NCBI RefSeq assembly: GCF_009697385.1
Contig: NZ_VUNL01000012.1
Span: forward strand, 1 to 64,000
Direction of reading: 5' to 3'
DNA length: 64,000 nt
Source: Wylensekiella montiformis
Lineage (GTDB): Bacteria > Bacillota > Negativicutes > Selenomonadales > Selenomonadaceae
The position numbers and the translations under genes were made by a program. This document shows positions 48,021 to 57,140 of the stretch, piece after piece. Below the pieces are notes generated by a model. The model was not told the origin of the DNA and searched no databases. It saw only the letters and a list, made by a program, of their open reading frames with translations. Numbering within the stretch: the first letter of the stretch is position 1; every line of letters starts with the position of its first letter.

Positions 48021-48749
48021 TTAACGGAAGCGCCGGAACTTCCGGGCGGGAATATGATGGATGTTCGGTATGCGGAGCCCTTTTTCCAGATAATCGCGCT
48101 GCATGCGGAAGATGCTTTGGATGAGTTTGTCCTGCTGGCGAATGGTCAGGCTGTCTTCCAGCGATGCGCCGACATGGAATACGGTGCCGGACTGAATGGC
48201 GACAGCGGTGCAGCGCCGGACCAGCGCGGTGGTCTGCAGAGGCCCGTAGAGCGGCAGATCCGGGATATCCAGGGCGATGCGCGAGCCCGGCGGGACCTCT
48301 GACGCGCTGGCAAAGCAAAGCCCGCCGCCGCTGATGTCGACCAGCATGGTGTCCGCGGGATTGTGAAGAGAACCGTGCGCGCCGGGGAGCCGGACCTGCA
48401 TCGGCAGGGCCAGAGGGACTCGTACAAATCGGCGCTGCTGGACCCGGTATACGACGGGCGGTCGTTCCAGATACCAGATCTTTAGCGGCAGAGCAGAGGC
48501 GCTGCGCGCTGTCGACGCGAAATGATAGACACAGCCGTTGCCGATGATGGCGCAGTCGGCGTCCGCCCCCGCGGACGGAACCAGCAGGAACTCGCGGTCG
48601 CTGACCGCAAGGGAAACCGTCAGCGCCTGATGGGACAGGCCCCGGATCGTGCCGCAAAGTTTCAGCGTGCAGCATCCCGAACGGGCTGTGATCGATATGG
48701 GCTGCCCCTGTTTCAGCACCTGTTCCGGGGCGACGGATTCCATAGTCAT
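48021..48749 (-). CDS. PilZ-domain protein, YcgR-like
   Basis: This 242-residue protein has an N-terminal YcgR-like beta domain (about 1-95) and a C-terminal PilZ domain with the c-di-GMP motifs R-x3-R (QRRFVRVPL, about 105-113) and D-x-S-x2-G (DISGGGLCF). Such proteins bind c-di-GMP and act as a brake on the flagellar motor or in envelope synthesis. A good promoter lies upstream on the minus strand. A flagellin-cap-like gene is next to it. Confidence 0.88.
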   Translation of the reverse strand: MTMESVAPEQVLKQGQPISITARSGCCTLKLCGTIRGLSHQALTVSLAVSDREFLLVPSAGADADCAIIGNGCVYHFASTARSASALPLKIWYLERPPVVYRVQQRRFVRVPLALPMQVRLPGAHGSLHNPADTMLVDISGGGLCFASASEVPPGSRIALDIPDLPLYGPLQTTALVRRCTAVAIQSGTVFHVGASLEDSLTIRQQDKLIQSIFRMQRDYLEKGLRIPNIHHIPARKFRRFR

Positions 48750-48793
48750 ACCGCTGTTCCTTTCTGTCTGGCTGGATTTTTCCTACATAATAT

Positions 48794-48822
48794 ATAGTAC
48801 CAAAGTCCTGTTTTTGTGTCAA
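48794..48822 (-). promoter_or_regulatory. Promoter of the PilZ gene
   Basis: On the minus strand: TTGACA (48822-48817), 17 bp, TACTAT (48799-48794). Confidence 0.72.
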
Positions 48823-48879
48823 TTTTCAGATCAGCGCAGCAAATAACGTGAGACTTATTCAGCACCCCTTCGCATCGGA

Positions 48880-48924
48880 TAAAATAAGACGGCAGGAACC
48901 CGCGGCGCGGGTTCCTGCCGTCTT
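48880..48924 (-). terminator. Terminator of the FliD-like gene
   Basis: A 19-bp stem spans 48886-48924 with almost no loop. On the minus strand it is followed by TTATTTTAT, so it ends the gene at 48943-49896. Confidence 0.82.
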
Positions 48925-48942
48925 GGAGATTCCTCAGAGGAA

Positions 48943-49896
48943 TCACAGGGTCATATTGAGCAGATTGCCGATGAGGTTGGCCTGTACGGACGCGTGGAGA
49001 ACCCGCGGGTCCGTGTAAGCGGAAGCGGTCGTCAGCTGTTTGCCGAACATGTTCTTCATCGACGGGAACACGCGGTCCTGCTGGCGGATGGCAAAATCTG
49101 CGTGATCTTCCGCTTTGCCGGCCAGACCGCTGCTGCCCAGCGCGTTTTGAACCCGGCTGCCGTTTTCGACGAGAGCCTTGGCAAGAGTATCCTCCTGAAC
49201 AGACAGTGCGCCCGTCTTGCCGTCGACCTGAATACCGGCCTTGGCGTAAACATCCGCGCGGTAGGTCGTGTCGGAGAACGCCGAGGAGAGCCGGCTCATG
49301 CGCTTGCCGATGCTGCTGTACCCGCTGGTGAGATCCAGCGCGTCATTGTAATCGGAGACAAGCTCTTTGACATTGGCGATGGCCTGCTTCAGCGAATCGC
49401 TGTATGTCTTGCTGCCGTCGGATTCCGTGCGAATATCGCTGCTGCTGAAGCTGTAATTCATCCCTGATACCGTCTGCGCGGACTGCTTGAGATCGTTCAT
49501 GACAGAAGAATACTGCGTCCGGAACGTGCTTTTCGTCTCATTGTACGAGTTTACCAGCGCAGCGGAACTCGTCCGCAGATCCGATATGGCGCTGAGATTC
49601 ATCAGCCCGGAGGACGAAGACGTGGATGACGTATAAGCCGACCAGAGATTCGTCAGATTCTCCTGTGCCGTGTTCTTCCGGCTCGTGCTGTGTGCTCCGG
49701 AAAACGCCTGAACGAGATTGCTCAGTGCGGAGATGTTATCGGCCGCGGCCGAGTAGCGGTCTGTGCTGCCGGATGCGGCCGTGCTGTCGGATGCGGTTTT
49801 TGACGACTGGTCCGATGCACTGCCGGCTGAAGAAGCGCCGGATGCCATCCGGTACATGGTATACGTATTGCGGGCCAGTGAAGAAATTGTGGTCAT
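48943..49896 (-). CDS. FliD-like (flagellar hook-associated protein 2-like) Ser-rich protein
   Basis: This 317-residue protein has a Ser/Thr/Ala-rich N-terminal third and no signal peptide. Its middle and C-terminal parts resemble the FliD C-terminal region: AGIQVDGKTGALSVQEDTLA and a later ALVENGSRVQNALG, with heptad-like helices at the end. FliD caps the flagellar filament, but this protein is shorter than normal FliD and lacks an evident N-terminal FliD domain. It may be an accessory cap or an exported adhesin. GGAGG precedes the ATG on the minus strand. Confidence 0.65.
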   Translation of the reverse strand: MTTISSLARNTYTMYRMASGASSAGSASDQSSKTASDSTAASGSTDRYSAAADNISALSNLVQAFSGAHSTSRKNTAQENLTNLWSAYTSSTSSSSGLMNLSAISDLRTSSAALVNSYNETKSTFRTQYSSVMNDLKQSAQTVSGMNYSFSSSDIRTESDGSKTYSDSLKQAIANVKELVSDYNDALDLTSGYSSIGKRMSRLSSAFSDTTYRADVYAKAGIQVDGKTGALSVQEDTLAKALVENGSRVQNALGSSGLAGKAEDHADFAIRQQDRVFPSMKNMFGKQLTTASAYTDPRVLHASVQANLIGNLLNMTL

Positions 49897-50112
49897 GACT
49901 ATCCCTCCTTTCCTGAAAATGTGGAGTTTGCAGCAAATACTCCCTATAAGATATATCGGCGAAATCAGGCCGGGGGATAAGTTTTTTTCCGCCGGACGCG
50001 TTCAATCTATAACAATAAGTACGATTTATTTATAATAACACGAACAATAAATTTAAAACAATGGATGGCTTTTCTGAAAATATTTATTTTGACCGGAACC
50101 GGTGGAAATTGT

Positions 50113-50141
50113 TTTACTTATAGAAACAAAACGTGTAGAAT
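50113..50141 (+). promoter_or_regulatory. Possible pyk promoter
   Basis: TTTACT (50113-50118), 17 bp, TAGAAT (50136-50141). TTGACC at 50089 has no matching -10 at the right distance. Confidence 0.45.
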
Positions 50142-50181
50142 AAGAACTAGCAAAGGGAACCTTTTCCCTGTTCCACAAAGG

Positions 50182-50230
50182 CCGCGGACAGCCGCCGCAG
50201 CGACGCCGGGAGACCGGAGGCGGGCTGTCC
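50182..50230 (+). promoter_or_regulatory. Structured leader of pyk
   Basis: CGGACAGCC (50182-50190) can pair with GGGCTGTCCG (50221-50230), enclosing a smaller GC-rich hairpin. No T run follows. It lies 40 nt before the pyk start and may affect translation or RNA stability. The rest of the 370-bp gap 49897-50269 holds only A/T-rich sequence and the promoter above. Confidence 0.4.
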
Positions 50231-50269
50231 GATCATTATGGAGTAACAGAATAGGTGGGGATTTCAAAC

Positions 50270-51697
50270 ATGTTAAAAAAGACGAAAATCATCTGCACGC
50301 AGGGACCTGCAACGGAGAAACCGGGAGTAGTCGATGCGCTCATCGAGAACGGCATGAACTGCGCCCGCTTTAATTTCTCTCATGGCGATCATGCGGAGCA
50401 TCTCGGCCGCATCAACATGGTGCGTGAGGCGGCGAAGCGCGCCGGCAAAGTCATCTCGCTGATCCTTGACACGAAGGGACCGGAGATGCGCCTTGGCGAG
50501 TTCCGCGACGGCAAGGTCATGCTGGAAAAGGGAAAGCCGTTCACGCTGACCTACGAGGACATTCCGGGCGATGAAACGCATGTATCCATTAACCACAAAG
50601 GACTCTATACGGAAGTCAAGCCGGGTGATACCCTGCTGCTTTCTGATGGTCTTGTCGCGCTGAAAGTCGACGAGATTCGCGGCAAGGACATCCTGACGAC
50701 GATCCAGAACAGCGGCAAGATGAGCACGAAGAAGCGCGTTGCCGCTCCGGGCGTATCGCTCGGCCTGCCGCCGATCTCGGAGCAGGACGCAAAGGACATC
50801 GTCTTTGGCTGCGAGCAGGATATGGACTTTGTCGCAGCATCGTTTATCCAGCGTCCCGAGGACGTTCTGGCCATTCGCAAGCTGATCGAGGAGCACAACG
50901 GCCACATGGAGATTCTGCCGAAGATCGAAAACCTCGAAGGCGTCAAAAACTTCGACGAGATTCTCGCGGTATCGGACGGAATCATGGTAGCCCGCGGCGA
51001 TCTTGGCGTAGAAGTTCCGGCTGAGGACGTGCCGCTGATCCAGAAGGAGATCATCCGCAAATGCAATCAGGCGGGCAAGCCGGTCATTGTCGCGACGCAG
51101 ATGCTGGAGTCCATGACGACCAACCCGCGCCCGACGCGCGCCGAAGTCTCCGATGTCGGCAATGCGATCCTTGACGGCACGGATGCGATCATGCTGTCCG
51201 GCGAAACGGCACAGGGTGATTATCCGGTTGAAGCTGTTTCCACAATGAACCGCATCGCTCAGCGTATCGAGGCTTCGCTGGAATATAAGAACCTCTTTGT
51301 CGAGCGCGGCTTCGAGCACCTCAAGAGCCGCACGCGCGCCGTCGCCCATGCGACGGTACAGATGGCGTACGAGCTGGATGTTCCGGCCATCATCACGCCG
51401 ACCGACAGCGGCTACACGACGAAAATCGTTTCGCGCTACCGTCCGAAAGCGGCGATCGTCGCTTACACGCCGCATGAAAAGGTCGTCCGCCAGCTGAATC
51501 TCCGCTGGGGCGTCTATCCGGTCCTCGGCACGTCCTGGAACGACGTCGACGAAATGGTCAACAATGCGGCGTCGGCAGCCGTCAAGGGCGGCTTCGTCAA
51601 GCGCGGCGACATGACGATCATCACGTCCGGCATGAAGCTCCAGAGCAAGACGACCGTCGGCAACAATACGAACATGATCCGCGTATACACGATCTGA
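50270..51697 (+). CDS. pyk: Pyruvate kinase
   Basis: This 475-residue enzyme converts phosphoenolpyruvate and ADP to pyruvate and ATP. It has MLKKTKIICTQGPAT at the start, the active-site block ILPKIENLEGVKNFDEIL with the catalytic Lys, and MVARGDLGVEVP and ATQMLESM. The C-terminal effector domain is present, without the extra PEP-utiliser-like domain of some Bacillus enzymes. AGGTGGGG supports ATG 50270; the GTG at 50255 overlaps that ribosome site. Confidence 0.96.
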   Translation: MLKKTKIICTQGPATEKPGVVDALIENGMNCARFNFSHGDHAEHLGRINMVREAAKRAGKVISLILDTKGPEMRLGEFRDGKVMLEKGKPFTLTYEDIPGDETHVSINHKGLYTEVKPGDTLLLSDGLVALKVDEIRGKDILTTIQNSGKMSTKKRVAAPGVSLGLPPISEQDAKDIVFGCEQDMDFVAASFIQRPEDVLAIRKLIEEHNGHMEILPKIENLEGVKNFDEILAVSDGIMVARGDLGVEVPAEDVPLIQKEIIRKCNQAGKPVIVATQMLESMTTNPRPTRAEVSDVGNAILDGTDAIMLSGETAQGDYPVEAVSTMNRIAQRIEASLEYKNLFVERGFEHLKSRTRAVAHATVQMAYELDVPAIITPTDSGYTTKIVSRYRPKAAIVAYTPHEKVVRQLNLRWGVYPVLGTSWNDVDEMVNNAASAAVKGGFVKRGDMTIITSGMKLQSKTTVGNNTNMIRVYTI

Positions 51698-51764
51698 TCC
51701 GTCAGGAGCAGGCGTTTATCCGATTACCACAGGGGGATGTGAAAGCACATCTTCCGAAAGAACG

Positions 51765-51805
51765 AAGGAGGCCCGCTGACTCGAAAGAGCCAGCGGGCCT
51801 CCTTT
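51765..51805. terminator. Terminator after pyk
   Basis: GGAGGCCCGCTG pairs with CAGCGGGCCTCC within 51767-51802, with T on one side and A upstream. It also faces the convergent small gene at 51821. Confidence 0.9.
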
Positions 51806-51820
51806 TTCGATTGCCGCGGT

Positions 51821-52015
51821 TCAGTTCTTTTGCTGCAGTGCCTTCCACAGCACCGACGAGTTCATACCGTCTCCGTGACGTTCGAACGCTTCCTGCATCT
51901 TTTGACCCAGTCCCACCGTACTCAGGAGGACATCCTCCGCTTTTGCCTGCAGCAGGAAGAAATCCTCTTCCAGCAGGGCAAAGCTGGTGGTCCGGTCGGC
52001 GTCCAGCCTGTTCAA
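51821..52015 (-). CDS. Small hypothetical protein, 64 residues
   Basis: I do not recognise this protein. It is short, acidic, mostly helical, with no signal or membrane segment (SFALLEEDFFLLQAKAEDVL). The start TTG 52015 is chosen because GGGAGG lies 8 bp before it on the minus strand; GTG 52036 has no ribosome site. It lies 96 bp after moaC on the same strand and may be its operon partner. Confidence 0.5.
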   Translation of the reverse strand: MNRLDADRTTSFALLEEDFFLLQAKAEDVLLSTVGLGQKMQEAFERHGDGMNSSVLWKALQQKN

Positions 52016-52111
52016 AAGCTTAACCTCCCGTTTCACATGTCGTCGGTCTTGCAGGACCGCATTATCATTATATCGTTTAGAAACCGGTTTGGCAACAGAA
52101 ACAGGAGAGGT

Positions 52112-52594
52112 TCAGCGGACGAAATCGCCGCTTTTCCCGCCGCTTTTCCTGTCGAGGTGGATGGACTGAATCTCCATGCGCTTATCGATGGCCTTGCACA
52201 TGTCGTAGATCGTGAGCAGGGCGACGCTGACGGCATGCAGGGCCTCCATCTCGACGCCCGTCTGTCCGGTCACTTTGACCGTGGCCTGCGCTTCGACTGC
52301 GGACTCGGCAGGCAGCATCCGGAACTCGATGCGGCAGGTTGAGATCGGGAGCGGGTGGCAGAGCGGGATGACGCTGCTGGTCGCCTTTGCGGCCATGATG
52401 CCCGCAATTCGCGCGACGCCGAGCACATCGCCCTTTTTGGCCGTACCCTGCTCGATGGCCTCGTAGACGGCGCGGCTGACCGCGATGCGGCCGCTGGCCG
52501 TGGCGGTGCGGCTCGTTTCATGCTTGCCGCTGACATCGACCATGACGGCCTGTCCTTTTTCGTCGAAATGGGTGAACCCGGTTTGTTTTTCCAT
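52112..52594 (-). CDS. moaC: Cyclic pyranopterin monophosphate synthase MoaC
   Basis: This 160-residue protein makes cyclic pyranopterin monophosphate from the MoaA product in the first stage of molybdenum-cofactor synthesis. It has the signatures [28 protein letters not shown] and [28 protein letters not shown] precedes the ATG. It stands 10 kb from the other molybdenum-cofactor genes at 60955-64000. Confidence 0.96.
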   Translation of the reverse strand: MEKQTGFTHFDEKGQAVMVDVSGKHETSRTATASGRIAVSRAVYEAIEQGTAKKGDVLGVARIAGIMAAKATSSVIPLCHPLPISTCRIEFRMLPAESAVEAQATVKVTGQTGVEMEALHAVSVALLTIYDMCKAIDKRMEIQSIHLDRKSGGKSGDFVR

Positions 52595-52710
52595 ATCCTG
52601 ACATCCTTTCTGTCGCCGTGTGGCAACGGACGAAATCTTCCTTTTCTCACTTTATATTATAGGGAAATACGAAAAAAGGCAACGGATTGGCGGAGCTGCG
52701 GCGGAAAACT

Positions 52711-52738
52711 TTCGGACGAAGCGCATTTATGTTATAAT
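52711..52738 (+). promoter_or_regulatory. Promoter of the chemoreceptor-binding protein operon
   Basis: Extended -10 TGT-TATAAT (TATAAT at 52733-52738) with a weak -35 TTCGGA (52711-52716). Confidence 0.55.
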
Positions 52739-52822
52739 CAAATTATTCGTTCTGGGAAGATGAATGAGGGATGAGAGGCTCTTCTTACGGGAGAGTCTTA
52801 GGAAACAAAGGAGGGGACGATT

Positions 52823-54520
52823 GTGGATCATATGACTATCCGCAATAAGTTGTTCCTTGTATTCGGGCTGCTTATTGCCATTTTTGTGGCAAACGGGCTG
52901 TATACGGGGTATAGCTTGAATCGCATCAACAATGGTGCGCTGCGCATCGCGACGGAGCATCTGTCGAGCGTGATGACCGGCGCGGAGAGCAGCCGGACGC
53001 TTTCGGATTATCGTCAGGGCGAGTACGCGGTGCTCACGGCGACGACGCTGCCGAACCGCATCCATGCGGCGCAGGAAACGAAGAAAAAAGCCGATCAGCT
53101 GGATATTGCCTTTGACGCGATGGATGCTTTCGTGGCGCCGGAGGTTCGGGAGGACTTCGATGCGCTGCGCGGCGACTGGGAATCGTATAAAAAGAATTCC
53201 CGGGAGGTTATCCATCTGGCCAAGGACGGCAAGCAGACCGAAGCGGCCGTGCTGCTTGACCAGTCCGGCAGCCGGTATGCCGACATGACGAACCGGCTCA
53301 ACCGCGTCGTCGACAGCAGCAAGGACTTCATTCATAAGGAGAGTATGGCAGCATCGGCCAAATACGAGCAAACGAAGTGGACGCTGATCGTCTGCATCCT
53401 GCTGGTCGTCGTGCTGTCCGGCGGGATGGCATTTTATCTGAGCTCCGGCATCATGAAATCCGTGCGCTATCTCATGGACGTTTCCCGGGAAGTCGCCGGG
53501 GGAAATCTGACGGTCGAAGCCGTGCCGAAAACGCAGGATGAATTCGGCGAGCTCACTGCGGCGTACGGCGACACCATCCGGAACCTGCGCACGCTCATCG
53601 AGCATATTCAGAAAACGGCCGCCGAGGTATCTTCCTTTGCGGCGCAGCTGACCGAAAATGCCAGCCAGTCCGCGCAGGCGACGCAGCAGGTCGCCGTGTC
53701 CATCACGAACGTAGCCGGCAATACAAGCCAGCAGGGCGAGGCCGTCAGTCAGTCCCTGAGCGATATTCAGAACATGTCCGACAGCATGCACGGCTTTCAG
53801 GATAAAGCGACGGTATCGGCTGAGGCCGCACGCCGCGTCGAGGAGATCGCCGGACGGGGCAAAACCGCCATCGACGGAGCCGTCGGACAGATGGCGGAGA
53901 TCGCGGACTCCGTGACCGATTCGGCAGAGGTGATCCGCAAACTCGCGGACCGCTCGACGGAGATCGGGCAGATTTCCGTCACGATCTCGGGGATTGCCGA
54001 GCAGACGAACCTGCTCTCCCTCAACGCGGCCATCGAAGCGGCCCGCGCCGGTGAAGCCGGACGCGGCTTCTCGGTCGTCGCGGAAGAGGTGCGGAAGCTC
54101 GCCGAAGAATCCGACACGGCGGCGCAGAAGATCGCGGAGCTCATCCGCACGATCCGTCAGGATACGGAGCAGGCCGTAGAGCGCATGGAAAAAGGAACCG
54201 CGGACGTACAGAGTGGACGGGAAGTCATGGCCGAGGCGGGCGAAGCCTTTGAACATATTTCCGAAGCCGTGACCGATCTGACCGCACAGGCCGATACGAT
54301 CCTGCAGGAAGCCCGCGAATCCACCGGGCGGGCCGAATCGCTGGTAAAGGTCATGGAAGGCATCGACAAATCCGGACGCGACGTCGCTGCGGAAACCGAA
54401 TCCGTATCGGCTGCGACGGAGGAACAGTCGGCCTCTATGGATGAGGTGGCCGGCGCCAGCCGGAAGCTGTCCGATCTGGCGCAGGAATTGTCATCATCCA
54501 CGGCGAAGTTCCGGATTTGA
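52823..54520 (+). CDS. Methyl-accepting chemotaxis protein
   Basis: This 565-residue chemoreceptor has membrane helices at about 10-30 and 188-210, a periplasmic four-helix sensor between them, HAMP (about 211-263) and a signalling coiled coil with tip [20 protein letters not shown] (about 393-412). Start GTG 52823 follows AAAGGAGGGG; ATG 52832 is possible. It lies 12 bp before a sugar-binding lipoprotein gene, which may be its ligand-loading partner. Confidence 0.94.
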   Translation: MDHMTIRNKLFLVFGLLIAIFVANGLYTGYSLNRINNGALRIATEHLSSVMTGAESSRTLSDYRQGEYAVLTATTLPNRIHAAQETKKKADQLDIAFDAMDAFVAPEVREDFDALRGDWESYKKNSREVIHLAKDGKQTEAAVLLDQSGSRYADMTNRLNRVVDSSKDFIHKESMAASAKYEQTKWTLIVCILLVVVLSGGMAFYLSSGIMKSVRYLMDVSREVAGGNLTVEAVPKTQDEFGELTAAYGDTIRNLRTLIEHIQKTAAEVSSFAAQLTENASQSAQATQQVAVSITNVAGNTSQQGEAVSQSLSDIQNMSDSMHGFQDKATVSAEAARRVEEIAGRGKTAIDGAVGQMAEIADSVTDSAEVIRKLADRSTEIGQISVTISGIAEQTNLLSLNAAIEAARAGEAGRGFSVVAEEVRKLAEESDTAAQKIAELIRTIRQDTEQAVERMEKGTADVQSGREVMAEAGEAFEHISEAVTDLTAQADTILQEARESTGRAESLVKVMEGIDKSGRDVAAETESVSAATEEQSASMDEVAGASRKLSDLAQELSSSTAKFRI

Positions 54521-54532
54521 GGAGGTCAGATC

Positions 54533-55552
54533 ATGAAAAAATGTATCACATGGTTCAGTCTGGCCGCATTGGCCGCCGTTTTGCTTCTGCTGGCGGGATG
54601 CGGCGGCAGCGGCGGTGCGGAGAAAAGCGTCGCGGTTTCGTTTGCCAATTCTTCTTCCAGCTGGCAGAAAAACGGGCAGACCATTCAGGAGATGCTGGAA
54701 AAAGAAGGCTTCACCGTCGATCTGCAGTTTGCCGATACCGCCGACCAGCAGATTGAACAGATAAAAAAACAGATTGCGGCCCATCCGAAATGTCTGGTGA
54801 TCGGCGCTGTCGACAGCGAGGCACTGACCGATGTTCTCGCGGAAGCCAAAGAGAAGAAAATTCCCGTGATTGCTTACGACCGCCTGATTATGAACACCGA
54901 TGCGGTATCGTATTATGCGGCCTTTGACAACGAAGCCGTCGGCGAGGCCATGGGCGACTACATCGAAGCCGCGCTGAATCTCAAAAGTGGCGCAGGCCCG
55001 TTTCGCATGGAAGTCTTTGCCGGAGATCCCGCCGACAACAATGCGCATCTGTTCTTCTCCGGGGCGATGGACGTTCTGCAGCCCTATATCGACAAGGGAC
55101 AGCTGATTATCCCTTCCGGTGAACAATCCTTTGAACAGGTCAATACGAAGGGTTGGGAGCCGAAACGCGCCGGTGAGCGCATGACCCGCTTGCTGAACGG
55201 CCCCGATGCGGGACAGCATCTGGATGTGATCCTCTCGCCGAACGACGGCATAGCCGGCGGTATCCGCGAGGCGCTGGCCGCGGGCGGCTACACCTCGATG
55301 CCGCTTTTGACCGGGCAGGATGCGGAAAGCAAGGCGCTTGAGGCGATCCGCGGCGGGCAGCAGACGATCACCATCTACAAAGATCCGGAACTGCTCGTGG
55401 CCAAGTCTGTCCGCATGATTAAAGCGGTGGTCGAGGGAACCCAGCCGGACATCAACGACGTCAAATCCTACAACAACGGCGTCATCACCGTACCGGCCTA
55501 CCTCTGCACGCCGCTGATTATCGACAAAAACAACATCGGCGAAGTCCGGTAA
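54533..55552 (+). CDS. Sugar-binding lipoprotein (ChvE/RbsB-like), no transporter partners
   Basis: This 339-residue protein has a lipobox LLAGC (Cys near residue 23) and a type I periplasmic-binding fold of the ribose/xylose/multiple-sugar kind (IEQIKKQIAAHPKCLVIGAV; VIAYDRLI; ILSPNDGIAGGIREAL). Such proteins serve ABC importers, but no permease or ATPase follows. Being in one operon with a chemoreceptor suggests a sensory role, as with ChvE and the Mgl/Rbs proteins in chemotaxis. GAGGTC precedes the ATG; a terminator follows. Confidence 0.87.
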   Translation: MKKCITWFSLAALAAVLLLLAGCGGSGGAEKSVAVSFANSSSSWQKNGQTIQEMLEKEGFTVDLQFADTADQQIEQIKKQIAAHPKCLVIGAVDSEALTDVLAEAKEKKIPVIAYDRLIMNTDAVSYYAAFDNEAVGEAMGDYIEAALNLKSGAGPFRMEVFAGDPADNNAHLFFSGAMDVLQPYIDKGQLIIPSGEQSFEQVNTKGWEPKRAGERMTRLLNGPDAGQHLDVILSPNDGIAGGIREALAAGGYTSMPLLTGQDAESKALEAIRGGQQTITIYKDPELLVAKSVRMIKAVVEGTQPDINDVKSYNNGVITVPAYLCTPLIIDKNNIGEVR

Positions 55553-55582
55553 TCATACAGAAATAAGACTGCGTCAGGCAGC

Positions 55583-55630
55583 AAAAGACATCCCCCGGGA
55601 ACCGTTACAGGCTCCCGGGGGATGTCTTTT
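55583..55630 (+). terminator. Terminator after the sugar-binding protein gene
   Basis: AAAAGACATCCCCCGGGA (55583-55600) pairs with TCCCGGGGGATGTCTTTT (55613-55630). Confidence 0.92.
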
Positions 55631-55677
55631 CGGAAAGAAGATATGCGCTTCGCTTTGCCATTCCCGGCAAAATAGCT

Positions 55678-55720
55678 TTTCCCCCTAAGGGGGGAGATGG
55701 GTGAGCAGAGCAACCCGAAT
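55678..55720. repeat. Fragment of the dispersed C/G-rich repeat
   Basis: CTTTTCCCCCTAAGGGGGG followed by AGATGGGTGAGCAGAGC resembles, on the opposite strand, the GCGCTCACCCACCTTCCCCCAAGG end of the 168-bp units at 30054-30457. Confidence 0.5.
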
Positions 55721-55754
55721 CGGCATGAAGGCTCAGGGGCTTTTTGGCGTCTGA

Positions 55755-57032
55755 TTACTGGTCGATCATGATGCGGATGATTTCCTTGTCGGTTTCCTTC
55801 ATGCCGATTCGGCCCAGCCGGCTGATGTTGCGGATGGTGTTTTCCACGCCTTTGCGGACAAGACCGTCGCCGTCGTAGAATTGCTGACCGTTGCGGTACA
55901 TTTCAAATCCGAGGATTCCCGCATCTACGGCTGCGGAGATTTTCGCCGCGCAGGAGGCTTTTGCTCCGTCGCAGACCATTCCGGATGTGATGGCCAGCGC
56001 ATTGACGATGGTGTGGACGACGGCATCGTAGCCGCCGCCGTGGAGCCAGGCGATGCCGGCGCCGGCCCCGGCTCCGGCGCTGACTGCTCCGCAGTAGGCA
56101 GACAGGCGGCCGATGCCTTCTTTTTCGTGGAGCGTCACGAGGTTGGAGAGGAGCAGGGCGCGATAGAGCTGTTCTTTGGAGGCGTGCAGCTCTTTGGCGT
56201 ATTCGATGACCGGCAGGGAAACGGTCATGCCCTGATTGCCGCTGCCGGAGTTGATGACGACGGGCATTTCGCATCCGTTCATGCGGGCGTCTGATCCCGC
56301 GGCAGCCCGTGCGCGGGCCCGGATCCGGATATCGGCGCCGTAGGCTTTGAGCAGGACTTTGCCGATGTTGGCGCCGTAGTCGCGGCGGAGTCCTTCGTCG
56401 GCGATGGCTGTGTTGCAGGCGATCTGACGGTCGAGGATTTCCCGGACATCCTCGAGGTCGGCGGTTTCGGCAAAGTCGTAGATGTCGGCGATGGTCATGC
56501 AGTCGTAGTCCGGCTGGCTGTCGCCGGACGGCGTTTCGATTTCTTTTTGAAACAGCAGACTGCCGTTTCGTGCGATCCGGACAATGTTGGTATGTTCGCC
56601 GGCTATCTGCACTTCGGCGGTATCGGCGCCATGTTCTGCCCGGATGCGGATGTCGAGAACGTGTTCGGTTTCCGCCGCTTCGACCCGGACGTCGGTCCGG
56701 GCAAGATAGCCGCGAAGCTGTTCCTTTTCGGCGGCAGATACCTGAGCGAGAACCTGAAGGCCGGCCGTTTCATCGCCGGCCAGCGCGCCGATGGCCGCCG
56801 CCGCTTCGATGCCCTTGCAGCCGTTGGTATTCGGGACGATGACGCTCTTTACATTTTTGATGATGTTGCCGCTGGCCGCGATGACGATGCGGTCCGGCAG
56901 CTCGCCCAGTACGGCTCTTGCTTTTGCGGCGCCGTAAGCGATGGCGATTGGTTCAGTGCAGCCCATGGCCGGGATGAGTTCGCGGCGCAGGATTTCCAGA
57001 TAGGTCTGATAAGTCGGACAGTTTTTGTTCAA
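55755..57032 (-). CDS. cyuA: L-cysteine desulfidase (UPF0597/CyuA family)
   Basis: This 425-residue protein matches the serine-dehydratase-alpha-like UPF0597 family, whose members (CyuA/YhaM, archaeal CdsB) split cysteine to pyruvate, ammonia and sulfide. It has the N-terminal GCTEPIAIAYGAAKA motif, SGSGNQGMTVSLPVI and Cys residues in AYCGAVS and MVCDGAKASCAAK that could hold an iron-sulfur cluster. AAAGGGG precedes the ATG on the minus strand. It is monocistronic. Serine activity cannot be excluded. Confidence 0.85.
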   Translation of the reverse strand: MNKNCPTYQTYLEILRRELIPAMGCTEPIAIAYGAAKARAVLGELPDRIVIAASGNIIKNVKSVIVPNTNGCKGIEAAAAIGALAGDETAGLQVLAQVSAAEKEQLRGYLARTDVRVEAAETEHVLDIRIRAEHGADTAEVQIAGEHTNIVRIARNGSLLFQKEIETPSGDSQPDYDCMTIADIYDFAETADLEDVREILDRQIACNTAIADEGLRRDYGANIGKVLLKAYGADIRIRARARAAAGSDARMNGCEMPVVINSGSGNQGMTVSLPVIEYAKELHASKEQLYRALLLSNLVTLHEKEGIGRLSAYCGAVSAGAGAGAGIAWLHGGGYDAVVHTIVNALAITSGMVCDGAKASCAAKISAAVDAGILGFEMYRNGQQFYDGDGLVRKGVENTIRNISRLGRIGMKETDKEIIRIMIDQ

Positions 57033-57140
57033 AAAAATTCCCCTTTTCCTGTTGGATTCACGAAATTAGTCATGATATGATTATACTTCGATTGAAGCAT
57101 CCGTGCAATCCGAAAGAAAAGGGGAAACGGTCCCAGTCCG

